From NCBI GenBank assembly GCA_036346225.1, contig JARFIW010001491.1, positions 4,526,001-4,590,000 of the forward strand: a DNA stretch of 64,000 nt, given 5' to 3'. This document shows, piece by piece, positions 36,781-47,929 of this stretch (positions are counted from its first letter, which is position 1; the number at the start of each line of letters is the position of its first letter). Made by a program: the position numbers and the translations under genes. A model generated the notes under the pieces. The model searched no databases. It had not been told where the DNA came from and saw only the letters and a list, made by a program, of their open reading frames with translations. Origin of the DNA: Platerodrilus igneus. Its lineage: Eukaryota > Arthropoda > Insecta > Coleoptera > Lycidae.

Positions 36781-37388
36781 TGGCCCTTCGAGCCGGATGA
36801 ACCTTTTTTGGTTTATTTTTGTGGTGCATAATTAATTTGAAATTAATTACGTATAAGTGCAAAGGGATGAGCAAGTGGTTCATTTCTACAAGTTACATGA
36901 GTAACATTGATATCAAAGTATTGCAATAAGCAAACATCACGTGTGTGTCAAGTGTTTAATTGAGAGTGTGTAGTAATTACAAATCTTGTATGATACAAAA
37001 TTACTACAATAATTCAGTTCGTGGAAAAATTGGCGTCAGGCAAATTTTGTGTATTTTAAAGCGGACAGTCGAACAAAACGCGGCAGGTAGGTTGTAACGG
37101 TACATCCTACAAATTTGTATGGGCAAATTTGAAATAAAAACGACAAGAGTTTCAATACCTGGTCCTAAAGGGGTTGCGAGAATTCCTTACAATTGCTAAG
37201 TTGATGACACACAAATTCCAAGGACACCTTTTAATTTCAAATGATTTAGAAAGCGACAGGTGAGTTCCTTACATTCATTCCACTTCCTAGAAATTTCAAA
37301 CACTAGCACTAGGGTTAATTCATATTAGAATTTTTATAAATAACAATACATTTTGTGATAAGTAATAGGGCATTTTTTTACATACGTA

Positions 37389-38817
37389 ATGGCTACTGAA
37401 TTAGAAAAGTTAATTAGATCTCGTGCAGCACTGAAAGCTCAAATTACAAGATTTGATTCCTATTTGCAAGGAGTTTTTAGTCAAAAGAATTTAACTAATG
37501 AAATCATTTTGCAAGTTCAATTAAGAGTAGATAAATTTGAGGATTTAATTGAAAGGTTTAATGACGTTCAATTAAGCATTGAATGTTTGCAGGACAAAGT
37601 TGAAGATAAAGTTGCAAATGAGGAGCGCGCAGAATTTGAAAATTCGTATTTTAGATTACTTTCAGCTTCTAAACAACTTGTTTCTGATTTCAATGATAAG
37701 GTTAGCCAAGTGACACCTAATGAAAATAAAATAGTTAATTCTAGTATTAAATCAGGAAATGATATTAAATTGCCGCCTTTGCAAATTCCTATTTATGAAG
37801 GTTCATATGAGGAATATAGTCAATTCCATGACATTTTTACGTCAGTTATCGATTCAAACCCAAATTTAAGTGACGTTCAAAAATTATACTACTTGAAAAG
37901 CGCTGTTCGTGGAATCGCGGCAGAAACAATTCAGGCACTAGAAGTGAGTTCCAATAACTACACGGTAGCGTGGGATTTATTGCAAGAACGTTTTTTCAAT
38001 AAAAGCTTAACTATATTTAGTCATTTAAAAGGTTTATTTGATTTGCCTCCAGTTCAAAAGGAAAATGGTACTAAAATTAGAAAGTTATTGGACTCTTATC
38101 AAAGACATTTGAGAGCCTTACAAGCTCTAGATGAAAATGTTCAAGGGTGGAACACCATGCTGGTATTTTAATATCTCAAAAATTAGACCCAGCTAGTTAT
38201 AGGGTTTTGAAGAAACTCAGTCGAAGGATAGGGTACCAAAATTGGAAGATCTCACGGAATTTTTAAAAAGGAAATGCGATTTGCTTGAAAAAATTCAGGG
38301 CAATGTATCTGAAGCAAAGGTTACTAGCTCTGGCGGAAAATCCAAGGTTCGAAGTCATTCATTTCTTAGTGCACAAAGCGAATGCGCATTTTGTAAAAAG
38401 AAAGATCACCCAATTTACAGTTGTTCAAATTTTTTAAAATTGCCAACAACCAAAAGGTCAAGCGAAGTGCAAAGGCTCAAATTGTGTATGAATTGTATGA
38501 GGCCTAATCATTTTAGCAAAAATTGTAGATCGCAGGGATGTAAAAAGTGCGGTAAAAAACATAGTACTTTGCTGCACTTTGAAACGGAATCGAATCCTGT
38601 AAGCAAAGAGATAGATACAAAAGACGACACACCGATTGTGGGTAAAGTTGTTTTAAGTTCACAAGCGTTATCACAAAACGCAGTTGTACATAGAACTCTG
38701 CTTTCTACAGCTAGAGTAAAAATTTACGATAGAAATGGAAAAGTTCATAACTGTAGGGCATTGTTAGATTGTGGTTCGCAGTCAAACTTCATGACAGTTG
38801 ATTTGTGTAATCGGTAA
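37389..38817 (+). pseudogene. BEL/Pao gag and protease, one frameshift
   Basis: Gag begins at ATG 37389 (MATELEKLIRSRAALKAQIT), with a coiled-coil-like N-terminus. A DUF1759 region follows, LPPLQIPIYEGSYEEYSQFH and SDVQKLYYLKSAV (about residues 130-175), to 38171, where a frameshift breaks it. The frame resumes at about 38242 with LTEFLKRKCDLLE. Cysteine knuckles at CAFCKKKDHPIYSC and LCMNCMRPNHFSKNCRSQGC bind nucleic acid. The protease active site reads ALLDCGSQSNF, with Cys where BEL proteases usually have Ser. A stop at 38815-38817 interrupts the polyprotein. Confidence 0.87.
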
Positions 38818-38865
38818 AAACTTGATAAAATAAAAAGTGATCTTCAAGTTACAGGTTTAGGTTCG

Positions 38866-40360
38866 ATGAAATTTAGCATAAAATTTAAAACTGAAGCCAC
38901 CATCGAATCTAATGCCAATGCATATTCTTGTAAAATATCGTGTCTTATTGTTGATGAAATAGCGGGAAATATGCCAAATTTTGAATTTGATACTTCATCA
39001 TTTGATATTCCAAAAAACTTGAAATTGGCGGATCCAGAATATAATAGACCTAATCAAGTACAATTACTTTTAGGGGCAGGTATATTTTGGGCGTTGCTCT
39101 CCACGGGCCAAATTAAGTTAGGCAGTAACAAGCCTATTTTGCAAAAAACCATGTTAGGTTGGATATTATCAGGTCAACTATTAGAAAATAAACATAATAG
39201 TGAAAACACCTTGCAGTGCAATTTTAGCTCGAATCTTCATGAGCAGTTTAAGAAGTTTTGGGAACTGGAGGAACCAGTTATGCCTTCTAGTTTTGAATCT
39301 AAGGAGGGCCAAATGTGTGAACTACATTTTGTAAATACTTTCACAAAGGACGTTCATGGCAGGTTTATAGTGTCTATTCCTTTTAAAAAATCTCCTGAAG
39401 AATTAGGGGAATCTAAATCAGTGGCTCTTACACGTTTTCTATCGTTAGAAAGGAAATTTTCAAAAAATGAGTTTTTGAAGCAAGAGTATGTAAAATTTAT
39501 GAAGGAATTTATGAAGGCGTTGGGTCATATGACAAAAATAAGTGAGATGGTTTCACATATAGGTCCCACCTATTTTTTGCCACTTCATGCTGTGTTAAAA
39601 GAGGGCAGTTTGACCTCAAAAATTCGTGTAGTTTTTGATGGTTCTGCGCGTACCAGTTTAGGTTTATCATTAAACGATTTACAAATGGTAGGTCCGGTTT
39701 TGCAGGATGATTTGTTATCAATTTTGTTAAGATTTAGAATTCATTCAGTGGTTTTAACTGCAGATATTGCTAAAATGTACCGTCAGGTTCTAATGAAACC
39801 CGAAGAAAGGTATTTACAGCAAATTTTTTGGAGGGAGGACGTACTAGAGCCTATAAAAATATATACTTTAAATACGGTAACATACGGTACAGCATCAGGG
39901 TCTTTTTTAGCAATTCGTGCATTGCAACAAATCGGGCATGAATGTAAAGAGACAAATCCAGAAGTTTCCAAAGTCATTTTGAATTCATTTTACGTAGATG
40001 ATTTGTTAATGGGTACCAAATCTGTAAAAGAGGCATTAGAGATTCAAAAGGGATTAGTGGAAGTCCTAAGAACAGGGAAGTTTGAACTCAGAAAGTAGAA
40101 TTCAAACGAGCGTTCTATTTTAGAGCATATTAAAATCAGGAATCCTTCTGAGGAATATTTAGAAATTGGCAGTTTGGAAAGCACAAAAACTTTGGGATTA
40201 TTTTGGTCATCAAACGGCGATTATTTAACATATAGAGTGAAGCAAATTAGTTCTGCAAAGTTTATTTCAAAAAGAAGTATTCTGTCTGATATTGCACAGA
40301 TTTTTGATCCGCTGGGATTACTAACACCATGTATCATCATAGCAAAATGATAATGCAAAA
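38866..40360 (+). pseudogene. BEL/Pao reverse transcriptase, stop at 40098
   Basis: An open frame of 410 residues at 38866-40098. It includes the PR-RT linker PNQVQLLLGAGIFWALLSTG, RT entry IRVVFDGSARTSLGLSLND, VVLTADIAKMYRQVLM (first catalytic Asp) and the catalytic YVDDLLMGT near residue 370. A TAG after FELRK ends the frame. The connection domain continues past it (ILSDIAQIFDPLGLLTPCII, about 40280-40345) and then shifts frame. Confidence 0.9.
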
Positions 40361-40970
40361 TTGTGGCAATATAAATTGAGTTGGGATGAATCTATTCCTG
40401 CAGAATTGCATACAAAGTGGAAAAACTTTCGGGATAATCTCTCGAATGTAAACAAAGCTTGTTTACCAAGACAAGTTACAATTTCGAACAGTGTCGAAAT
40501 TGAATTGCATGGATTTTCAGACGCAGCGCAACATGCCTATGCTGCAGCTGTGTATATCAGATCAGTTGATGGAAATGGAAATACACTAGTTAGGTTATTA
40601 TGCGCAAAAACTAAAGTATCTCCTCTAAAGGTAATTACAATCCCTAGGTTAGAATTGTGTGGTGCACTGATTTTGAGTCAATTGGTTGATAAGGTTATTA
40701 AAGTATTAGATTTAAAGATTGATAAATGTTTTTGTTGGTGTGATTCAGAAATCGTACTTTCGTGGATCAAGAGCGAACCAAGTCGCTCAGATTCAATCAT
40801 TAACAAACGTAAACGATTGGTCATATGTTAATTCAAAAGATAATCCTGCGGACTTAGCTTCTCGTGGTATTGCTCCAGAAAAAATCTTAAATCAAGATAT
40901 TTGGTGGTCTGGTCCATTTTGGCTTTCTTTTCCGCAGTGTGAGTGGCCAAATTTCATTATTGCAAAATAA
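40361..40970 (+). pseudogene. BEL/Pao RNase H, frameshifted
   Basis: The frame 40361-40831 encodes LHGFSDAAQHAYAAAVYIRS, TIPRLELCGALILSQLVDKV and CWCDSEIVLSWIKSEPSR, the RNase H catalytic Asp/Glu/Asp pattern of BEL elements. A shift near 40800 moves to the frame ending 40970 with VNSKDNPADLASRGIAPEKI. Confidence 0.87.
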
Positions 40971-42525
40971 CCAGGAGTTACTAGAGGTAAAGGGTGTAAC
41001 TTGTTTGCTAGTAAACGAACTATTCATGTCATTTAAGAATTTTTCTACATTTAATAAGGCTAAACACATAATGGCATATTGTAGTAGGTTCATATGTAAT
41101 ATAAGGTTAGGAGCTGTAAACAAAAACATTGGGCCTCTTACCGTGCAAGAGCTTCTAGAAGCCGAAGTTATTTTAGTAAAATTGGCGCAACAAGAAGTAT
41201 ATGCCCAAGAAATTTCAAAATTAAAACAAAAATTGTCAGTCTCAAATACGAGCAAACTAGTGTTATTAAATCCTTTTATAGATGCGAAAGGGCTACTAAG
41301 AGTAGGTGGAAGATTAGAATCCTCATTGTATAGTTACGATAAAAAGCACCCAATAATATTGCCTAACAAGCATGTATTAACTAAATTAATAATGTTTGAT
41401 TATCACATCTCATTACTGCATTCTGGCGCGCAAACATTGTTAGCTTCTATGCGTGAGAAGTATTGGCCGATTAATGGTAAAAATCAAGCCAAAGGTATTG
41501 TGAGATCATGTGTTAAGTGCTTCAGAGTTAGATCCAAGGGAATAAAATATTTAATGGGCAATTTACCTGCGGCTAGAGTAAAACAAGCATATCCGTTTGA
41601 AAATTGCGGAGTAGATTATGCCGGTCCATTTGAATTACGAACTCACAAAGGTCGAGGGTATAAGTCTTACAAGACATATGTGTGTTTATTTGTTTGCATG
41701 GCAACCAAAGCCGTTCATTTAGAGGTCGTGACCGATTTAACCACGGAAGCTTTCATAGCCACACTAAGGCGCTTTTCTGGTCGTAGAGGCAAACCCTCAC
41801 ACGTTTATAGTGACAATGGCACCAATTTTGTGGGTGCAAATAGGGAATTGCAAGAGCGGGCTGAATATTTATCAAATGAAATTACTCAAAATCAATTAAA
41901 TGAAGAATCAGCAACTTTAGGTATTACTTGGCATTTTATTCCTGCACGTTCACCAAATTTTGGGGGCATTTGGGAGGCTGGGGTAAAGTCCACTAAATCA
42001 TATTTAGTTAGAGTTTTAGGTAATGTTTCCTTAACTTATGAATTTTTTTCTACAGTCCTAGTACAAATAGAAGCGGTGCTTAACTCCCGACCTCTATCCT
42101 CATTATCTGATGATCCAAACGATCCAGATCCTTTAACGCCCGCTCATTTTTTAATTGGTCGAAAATTAACGACGGTGCCTGATCCGAGCCTATCACACAT
42201 TAGCGAAAACCGTTTAAATCTGTATCAGCACATGCAAACAATGGTTCAGCATTTTTGGCGTCGCTGGTCAACTGAATATATTTCTGAGCTGCAGCAGCGA
42301 CAAAAATGGCGTCAAGTAGGACAGCATTCAATCAAGGTTGGTGATATGGTAGTGATTAAAGATGATAAAACTCCTCCCCATCAATGGAATATGGGAAGGA
42401 TTGCTGAAGTGTTTCCTGGTAAAGACGCTATTGTTCGCGTTGTTTTAGTGCGAACCAATCATGGTGTTGTAAAGGTTTCATTGGCTAAGATTTGTATTTT
42501 GCCTATCAAGGACAATTTGCCTTGA
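40939..42525 (+). CDS. BEL/Pao integrase region, open over 528 codons
   Basis: The longest intact TE frame in the window. The zinc-binding HHCC part spans DYHISLLHSGAQTLLASMRE to VRSCVKCFRVRS (about residues 150-200). The integrase catalytic triad is visible: Asp in GVDYAGPFELR, Asp in VYSDNGTNFVGA, and Glu in NFGGIWEAGVKS. A DUF5641 C-terminus follows (LTPAHFLIGRKL, WRRWSTEYISELQQRQKWR, IKVGDMVVIKDD). It would normally be part of the pol polyprotein, not an independent gene. The start codon quoted is only the first ATG in the open frame. It cannot act alone since upstream pol is broken. Confidence 0.9.
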   Translation: MSGQISLLQNNQELLEVKGVTCLLVNELFMSFKNFSTFNKAKHIMAYCSRFICNIRLGAVNKNIGPLTVQELLEAEVILVKLAQQEVYAQEISKLKQKLSVSNTSKLVLLNPFIDAKGLLRVGGRLESSLYSYDKKHPIILPNKHVLTKLIMFDYHISLLHSGAQTLLASMREKYWPINGKNQAKGIVRSCVKCFRVRSKGIKYLMGNLPAARVKQAYPFENCGVDYAGPFELRTHKGRGYKSYKTYVCLFVCMATKAVHLEVVTDLTTEAFIATLRRFSGRRGKPSHVYSDNGTNFVGANRELQERAEYLSNEITQNQLNEESATLGITWHFIPARSPNFGGIWEAGVKSTKSYLVRVLGNVSLTYEFFSTVLVQIEAVLNSRPLSSLSDDPNDPDPLTPAHFLIGRKLTTVPDPSLSHISENRLNLYQHMQTMVQHFWRRWSTEYISELQQRQKWRQVGQHSIKVGDMVVIKDDKTPPHQWNMGRIAEVFPGKDAIVRVVLVRTNHGVVKVSLAKICILPIKDNLP

Positions 42526-42641
42526 ACATGTATTTTACTTATATATAACATGCATATTTGTTCTCAATTATGTATTAATATTGTTTTTTCTTGTTTCTTT
42601 TTTGATACGTTCAATACTTAAGTTTTTGGGTGGGGTCAGTA

Positions 42642-42899
42642 TGTTACAGCTAGAAACTGTACTTTATTGCATTGTATCTTATTATTGTAAAAGAAGGTAA
42701 ATTTAGTTTCATACCTGCATAAGGGTTGGAGTAAACGGGGAACAAAACGCTCTCTCTCTTTCCTCAAGTAGTGTTAAGCAGAACGCGATGGTAACAGCAT
42801 CTCGTTGTGGAGATGCCATTGTATACATTTAAAGTAATAAATAAAAAATTATCCTTAGAATTGCCTTTTATTGCTAAAGGTCGCTAAGATAATACTACA
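42642..42899 (+). repeat. BEL/Pao 3' LTR
   Basis: 258 bp, tgttacagc to atactaca, followed by gtaat. See the 5' LTR for the comparison. Confidence 0.93.
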
Positions 42900-42904
42900 G
42901 TAAT

Positions 42905-44362
42905 ACTACACATATACATGCTCACCTCTAGCTACAGAGAGGAAGATATAGAAGCGATCTACAAAGATATCGAAGACGTACTAAGATTCGTATAAGAAAC
43001 TGAATATTTGATAATTACGGGAGATTTTAATGCAATAGTAGGAGAGGGCAAGGATGGAGCAGTAGTTGGTCTATTTGGTTTAGGCACGAGAAGTGACAGG
43101 GAAATAGCCTGGTACAATTTTGCGAGAAAAACAATTTATAGTGATAGACGGATAATACATAGCTTATACAAAGAGCAAAGAGACGTAATAGAATTAGAGC
43201 AAGAACATACAGAAGTAAATATTAGGACCTTACATGTGATTTTCTAATACTCCACCCGAAGGTACTACATTGGCCAGGAAGCGAGTTTCTTTTACCTGGA
43301 AAACTTGGAATTTTGCCGAACTCTTGCTGTTCCAAGCAAGGTAGGGATCTTTAACGTGCGTGACAACACTCACACACGGTACCTCCATTTTACCTCTCAA
43401 ACGAACAAGGGTGTATTTTTGTGAAAAATGCTCGTCTAACATTTTCAAGCGGACCTTGTCGGGATTCGAACCCGTGACTTTGGGCGCAGTAGTCACACAC
43501 ATACCATTACGCCACGGAGCCGCCTAGTAAATATTAGGACCGCTAACTAATTGTGAGTTATGCCATGGTGACGTTTATTAAATTATATGTTATGGTCAGG
43601 CTTAAGCAACGAATGCTTAAAGAGATGTGGAATTATTTTTCAGGGAAAACAATTAATAATGCTTAAATTTGCAGATGAAATAACGATATTAGTAATAATC
43701 AAGAAATAGTTAGAAACCGCTCTTAATCAAATGGAAGCAGTTCCAACAGAGAGCAACGGTATAAAAATTATCAAAAATAAAACTAAAATACCAGGACGTA
43801 AAGGAGGGGAAAATAAAAGTTCAAATGGAAAGCGAGAGCTTGCAAGGGGTTAAGGATTTCTGTTACCTTGGAAGCCAAATTACACAAAATGGGAGAAGTG
43901 CAAAAGATATACAACAGAGATTAGCACAATGCCGTGCTGCATTTAATACGAAAAAACAACTATTATGTTCGAAATCAACCAACATAGAAGCAAGGAAAGA
44001 TTGCTGAAAGCATATGTGTAGAGCAAAGTACTGTACGGCATTGAAACGTGAACAATAGGAGAAGTGGACAGGAAAGAGATAGAGGCCTTTGAAATGTGGT
44101 GCTACAGACCTATGATGAAGATATCATGGACAAAGTTAAGAACAAAGACGTTCTGGAAATAGTAGTAGAAGAACGAAATATGTGGAAAAGTTAAAAAAAT
44201 AGTAGGACATTCTAAGGCTTGAGGGAATAGAACGGGATATATTTGAAGCAGAGAAAGAAAACAAGCATTTAGATTGGACTGTTGCACATAGATAGTAAAA
44301 GATGTAAGCTGTAGGAATTTCAGGGTACGCATTCTACTAGTTTCAGGACTGAAGACTTAATG
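42905..44362 (+). pseudogene. RTE LINE, right of the BEL insertion
   Basis: It resumes the RTE begun at 35830: YREEDIEAIYKDIEDVLRFV (42940-43000), GDFNAIVGEGKDGAVVGLF and GLGTR (43020-43095), a short RT remnant IELEQEHTEVNI (43190-43225), a SINE insertion, a degraded RT (FADEI-like, 43670-43690), and a tail with GVKDFCYLGSQITQNGRSA (43840-43896). It ends in the family 3' end caggactgaagacttaatgatg at about 44362. A large part of RT is deleted. Only one tail is present in this copy. Confidence 0.82.
43230..43525 (-). mobile_element. tRNA-derived SINE, copy 6
   Basis: A minus-strand full-length copy inserted in the RTE, with a perfect 16-bp duplication agtaaatattaggacc at 43214-43229 and 43526-43541. 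The B box ggattcgaaccc is visible on the plus strand at about 43460. Confidence 0.92.
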
Positions 44363-45435
44363 ATGACTTTATAGCTATTTAAATTTAAAATAAGAGGTTT
44401 GTTGATCATTCTTTTCAAAATAAAAACCTTAGAAGCATAAAATCAAAACTGAAATTTTGGTATTTTTTGTTCTCATTTGAGATAAGAACAAGGCATTAGG
44501 AATTTCCTTTTACCTTCTTATAGCTCTTATAATAAGAAATTTTATCTTTGTTTAACCAAATCTCTACTTCTAATGGTTTCGGAGATTCTAATGCATATCT
44601 TTAAAAAAATTATCCTGTTTGGGGATGCAACCAAACGGTATAATTTTGGATTAACATTTTGGCCATAATGGCTTAAAAACGGTTATTAAGAGGGTAGTTT
44701 AAGGGTAGATTAAGTCATTAGGATCGTAAGATACATGTAAATATAATTAACGTTAAGAAAACCAGATAATTCCACCATTAAATAGGAGTAACTCGACTAT
44801 CTTACAAAAGGTAAATAGCAAGTACACTGTATTTAAATTATAACCAATTTAATTCATAAGAAAGAAGCTTATTTTGCAATAATCAGATACTATTTAGCTA
44901 AAATAATAATGTGTACGTCGTATAATACGTTTTAGTTAAATATACAAGTCTAGAATTGGAAGGAAATGAGTAAAGATAAGGTTTTAAACGCAACGGATTG
45001 CATTAAAATAAACACGTAATCGGGAAAGAGAAATAACCTAGCATTCTAGCTATTTAAGAATTTCATTAAAAATGTCAACGCATAAATAAGCAAACGCATT
45101 CAAATACGTCATTATTAGAAAGATGAGTACGTGACTAAGAATATCATATTTGTATAAAAATCCAACATATTTGGAGTAACAAGCAATATAACAGGCGGTT
45201 CGTGATACGATAAGGTTTGGACAGTAATCGACACAAACATGAAAGCCGTGACAAAATGCAATGAATATTTGGAAATTCTGAGAATATGCGGCAAAACATT
45301 GAACGTCTACGTGCGAGATTGAATGACGGAACAACAATTAAAACCAGGAAATTTTGAGAAATACCGAGTTCTACAGAGATAGGCGCAAAGTACAAGCCTT
45401 GATTAACAAACATACTAATTAAAACGTGGTAGGAG
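44363..45435. other. Unassigned intronic sequence
   Basis: AT-rich, no convincing open frame. The antisense frames at 45050-45452 are hydrophobic low-complexity readings without a domain. Confidence 0.4.
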
Positions 45436-45437
45436 GA

Positions 45438-45475
45438 GTCTATAAATACCATAGGGTACTCGTAAACATTCAGTA
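45438..45475 (+). promoter_or_regulatory. Candidate TATA-Inr core promoter
   Basis: TATAAATA near 45440 is followed by attcagtatc, the A of TCAGT falling 31 nt after the first T of the TATA box. This is ideal arthropod spacing. No open frame follows, so it may belong to an orphan LTR or an old element leader. The sequence after it (45600-45720) has repeats of aattatacgtcc/aattaaacatcc type. Confidence 0.4.
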
Positions 45476-46109
45476 TCTCTTCAACAAGGCATGACCCACG
45501 TCAATTTAAAGTGAAAGATTACGTACAAATGAAACTTAGTGAAAGTTAATAATTTATTAAAATTGCGAACAGTAAAAGTGCCAAATTATGCAACGAAAAA
45601 TAGCCGTTTTACGCTTAAAACGGCTCCAATTATACGTCCAATTATACGCCCAATTAAACATCCAATCAAGTATTTAAACATACGTCTAAACAAACGTCTT
45701 AATTAAATATCTAAATATACTTCAATAAATATTATAAAACGTGAAGGTATAAGTCTTTCAAAATCTCATGGGCTGTGAGATGCGCAATGAAGGAAGCAAG
45801 AGGTATCGTATAAAAAAAAAGAACAATACAATATAAGTAAAATTTAAAAACATTGAATTTCCGAATGCGTATTATGAATTAACTCAACTACTATGCTATG
45901 CAGATTGCATAACCAGTAATTTATCAACATAATATAAATTATAAAACTACAATGTTTGTATGTGGAACCTGTAACTTTTTTGGTGTATTGTTTATTGTTC
46001 TTTTCGTGTGTCATGTTCCATGCGTGTGTGGATAAAAATAGACAGGCTAAATTTTTTAAAACTCGTGGCAGCCAAAATACTGTTCTCTTATTTTTTAAGA
46101 ATGCATATT

Positions 46110-46361
46110 TCATAGAATCATAAAATTACTACCACAATCCTCAAATTGGCCCGCATTAGATTTAGGACTTCTCTTATCAATTTTCTTCCTTCTGAAATAA
46201 TTCGCCCGACAGTGTTTAGTCCAACTTCAGTTGCTGTTGCTACTTGTTTTTGTAAATTATTCATAGGAATGACAGGCATTCCATTTTTTCTTTTCTCATA
46301 AACTTTACACACTATAACTAAGTTCCCATCTTTGACTGTGAACTGTTTTCTTGCGGTTACT
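46110..46361 (-). pseudogene. DNA transposase N-terminal HTH fragment
   Basis: Minus-strand codons from an ATG near 46361 (MSNRKKTVHSQRWELSYSV) shift frame at about 46312 into CKVYEKRKNGMPVIPMNNLQ and VATATEVGLNTVGRIISEGR. This pattern (basic start, short linker, IP..NLQ..VA.ATGVS..TV.RI) is a helix-turn-helix seen in insect IS630/Tc1-related DDE transposases. No catalytic part follows. The family call is tentative. Confidence 0.45.
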
Positions 46362-47320
46362 CATTGTTAAATTAAAAGCTCGGAAATAATAAAATAATCT
46401 GTAAAACCAAACATTATTCCTCTAACTAAATTGAAACCTTCATTATACCTACAAATAAAAAACTAGACTGAGTTGCAGTAGTTTTGAAAAACTGGTTGAA
46501 GTTGAATCAAGACTGAAATCTCATAAATAATAATCAAAAACAATAGTAGTGAACCACAAACCTTAATACGCAAATAAATGACAGATGGATTAAAAATCAA
46601 CAGCTGAGTTGTAAAGTATTCTAGGACGCACTTTAACGTAGATAACTTAAATTGGTTCCAGCGCAATAGCCCATGAGGTTTTGAAAGACATCTACTCAAA
46701 TTGGATTACAAAATACTCAGAGTTAATCCAGAAATCCAAGGAGAAAAATTCAAACAACCATTAAGAAATCATTCTGGCCACAAGTGAAGCAAGTCAAGCT
46801 GTAACAATCAAGGGGTGCGAACCACCGATATTCAGAGGCAGTTCCTAGAGACGAGCAAGGAAAATAAGGTTAGAGATCTTATTTATTATTAGTAAATTTT
46901 AATACTTTCTATATATCAAATATCTGTAAGGGTCAACAAAAAGTCATTTGAAATTTTGAAAATAGAGAAAGCATCGTTTGAACGTTTAAAGGTACTTAAG
47001 TGTAATTACAGAGATATTTTTGCTGGCTTTTTAGAAATATAAATATGGTGAAAAATAATAAATGTGAATATTTTATTCAGGGGCTAATTTTTGAATGTTA
47101 AACAAATCATTGATATAAAACTGTACATATTCTCGATCATCATATTGTATAATTTTTGGATTGCTTCATTTAAATTATTTTAACAGATAAGTGATAGAAA
47201 GAAAAAGGGTTAAACAATTTTTATTGTTGTGAAGTAGGGCATTCTGTGTTTGATAGATTGAGCTAACAGAAAAAAAAACAAATTTAAGGAATTATAGGAT
47301 ATTAAAGGGGCTATATCGCA
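46362..47320. other. Unassigned intronic sequence
   Basis: Nothing recognised on either strand; short frames only. Confidence 0.4.
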
Positions 47321-47324
47321 GCAA

Positions 47325-47415
47325 TAAAAATAACAACCAACGTAGGACCTTATTTCGCAGCAAATGAAAATAAAGCCCAACATTGGGGCTTGAAATCGTA
47401 AGAGCTTATTCACAG

Positions 47416-47452
<37 letters not shown>

Positions 47453-47474
47453 CCTACGTTGGTTGTTATTTTTA
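47325..47474. repeat. 29-bp perfect inverted repeat around a (TA)n tract
   Basis: The left arm at 47325-47353 and its exact reverse complement at 47446-47474 (core aacaaccaacgtaggacctt) are separated by 92 nt. The loop holds a (TA)14-like microsatellite (about 47419-47447); another TA tract follows at 47474-47513. It would form a strong hairpin. Confidence 0.9.
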
Positions 47475-47513
47475 TATATATTTTATATATATATATATAT
47501 ATATAAATATATC

Positions 47514-47900
47514 GGGTGTCCCAAAATTGCTGGGAAATAAAACTACTATGTATTGTAGACGTCAAAATAAGTGGATTTGACCCAATTTACCTATATATCA
47601 AAAAAATGTACCGTGTGTCCGTGAGAAAAGTTCAAACACAAATTCAGTTTGTCGTGGACCTAAAGACGACGTTTTTTTTACAACAAGTGTTCAATTTGAC
47701 TTCCACCTTCATTAATGTAGAGGTCAATTCGACGTATGAAATTGACATGCACCCATCTTAAAACATCATCGTTTTGTTGTAATGCGTTTACAGTGTTTTG
47801 AATTCTGTTCCATAATTGTTCGGGATAATTAATTTGAATCTTGTAAACTTGCGTTTTTAACGTTCTCTAGATGAAGAAGTCGCAAGAATTTCAGTAAAGA
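47514..47900 (-). pseudogene. Tc1/mariner-like transposase C-terminal fragment
   Basis: Minus-strand codons between about 47835 and 47680 read INYPEQLWNRIQNTVNALQQ and NDDVLRWVHVNFIRRIDLYI, then NEGGSQIEH, the usual C-terminal end of a mariner/Tc1-type transposase. The sequence atcgggtgtcccaaaattgc at about 47512-47530 may be its terminal repeat. The catalytic part is missing. Confidence 0.55.
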
Positions 47901-47929
47901 AAACGTGGAAGCCAACGAATGGGTGCTTC

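Larger units (their letters stand above)
36527..42899 (+). mobile_element. BEL/Pao LTR retrotransposon, nearly complete
   Basis: A 6.37-kb element with two LTRs (36527-36780, 42642-42899) and a 5-bp duplication gtaat on both sides (36522-36526, 42900-42904). A primer-binding site tggcccttcgagccgg begins at 36781. Gag, protease, RT, RNase H and integrase follow in BEL order. It is inserted in the endonuclease of an older RTE. High LTR similarity indicates a fairly recent arrival. Confidence 0.95.

Noticed and set aside
47419..47513. TATA-box promoter in the TA tracts
   Set aside because: A microsatellite without an initiator or downstream gene.
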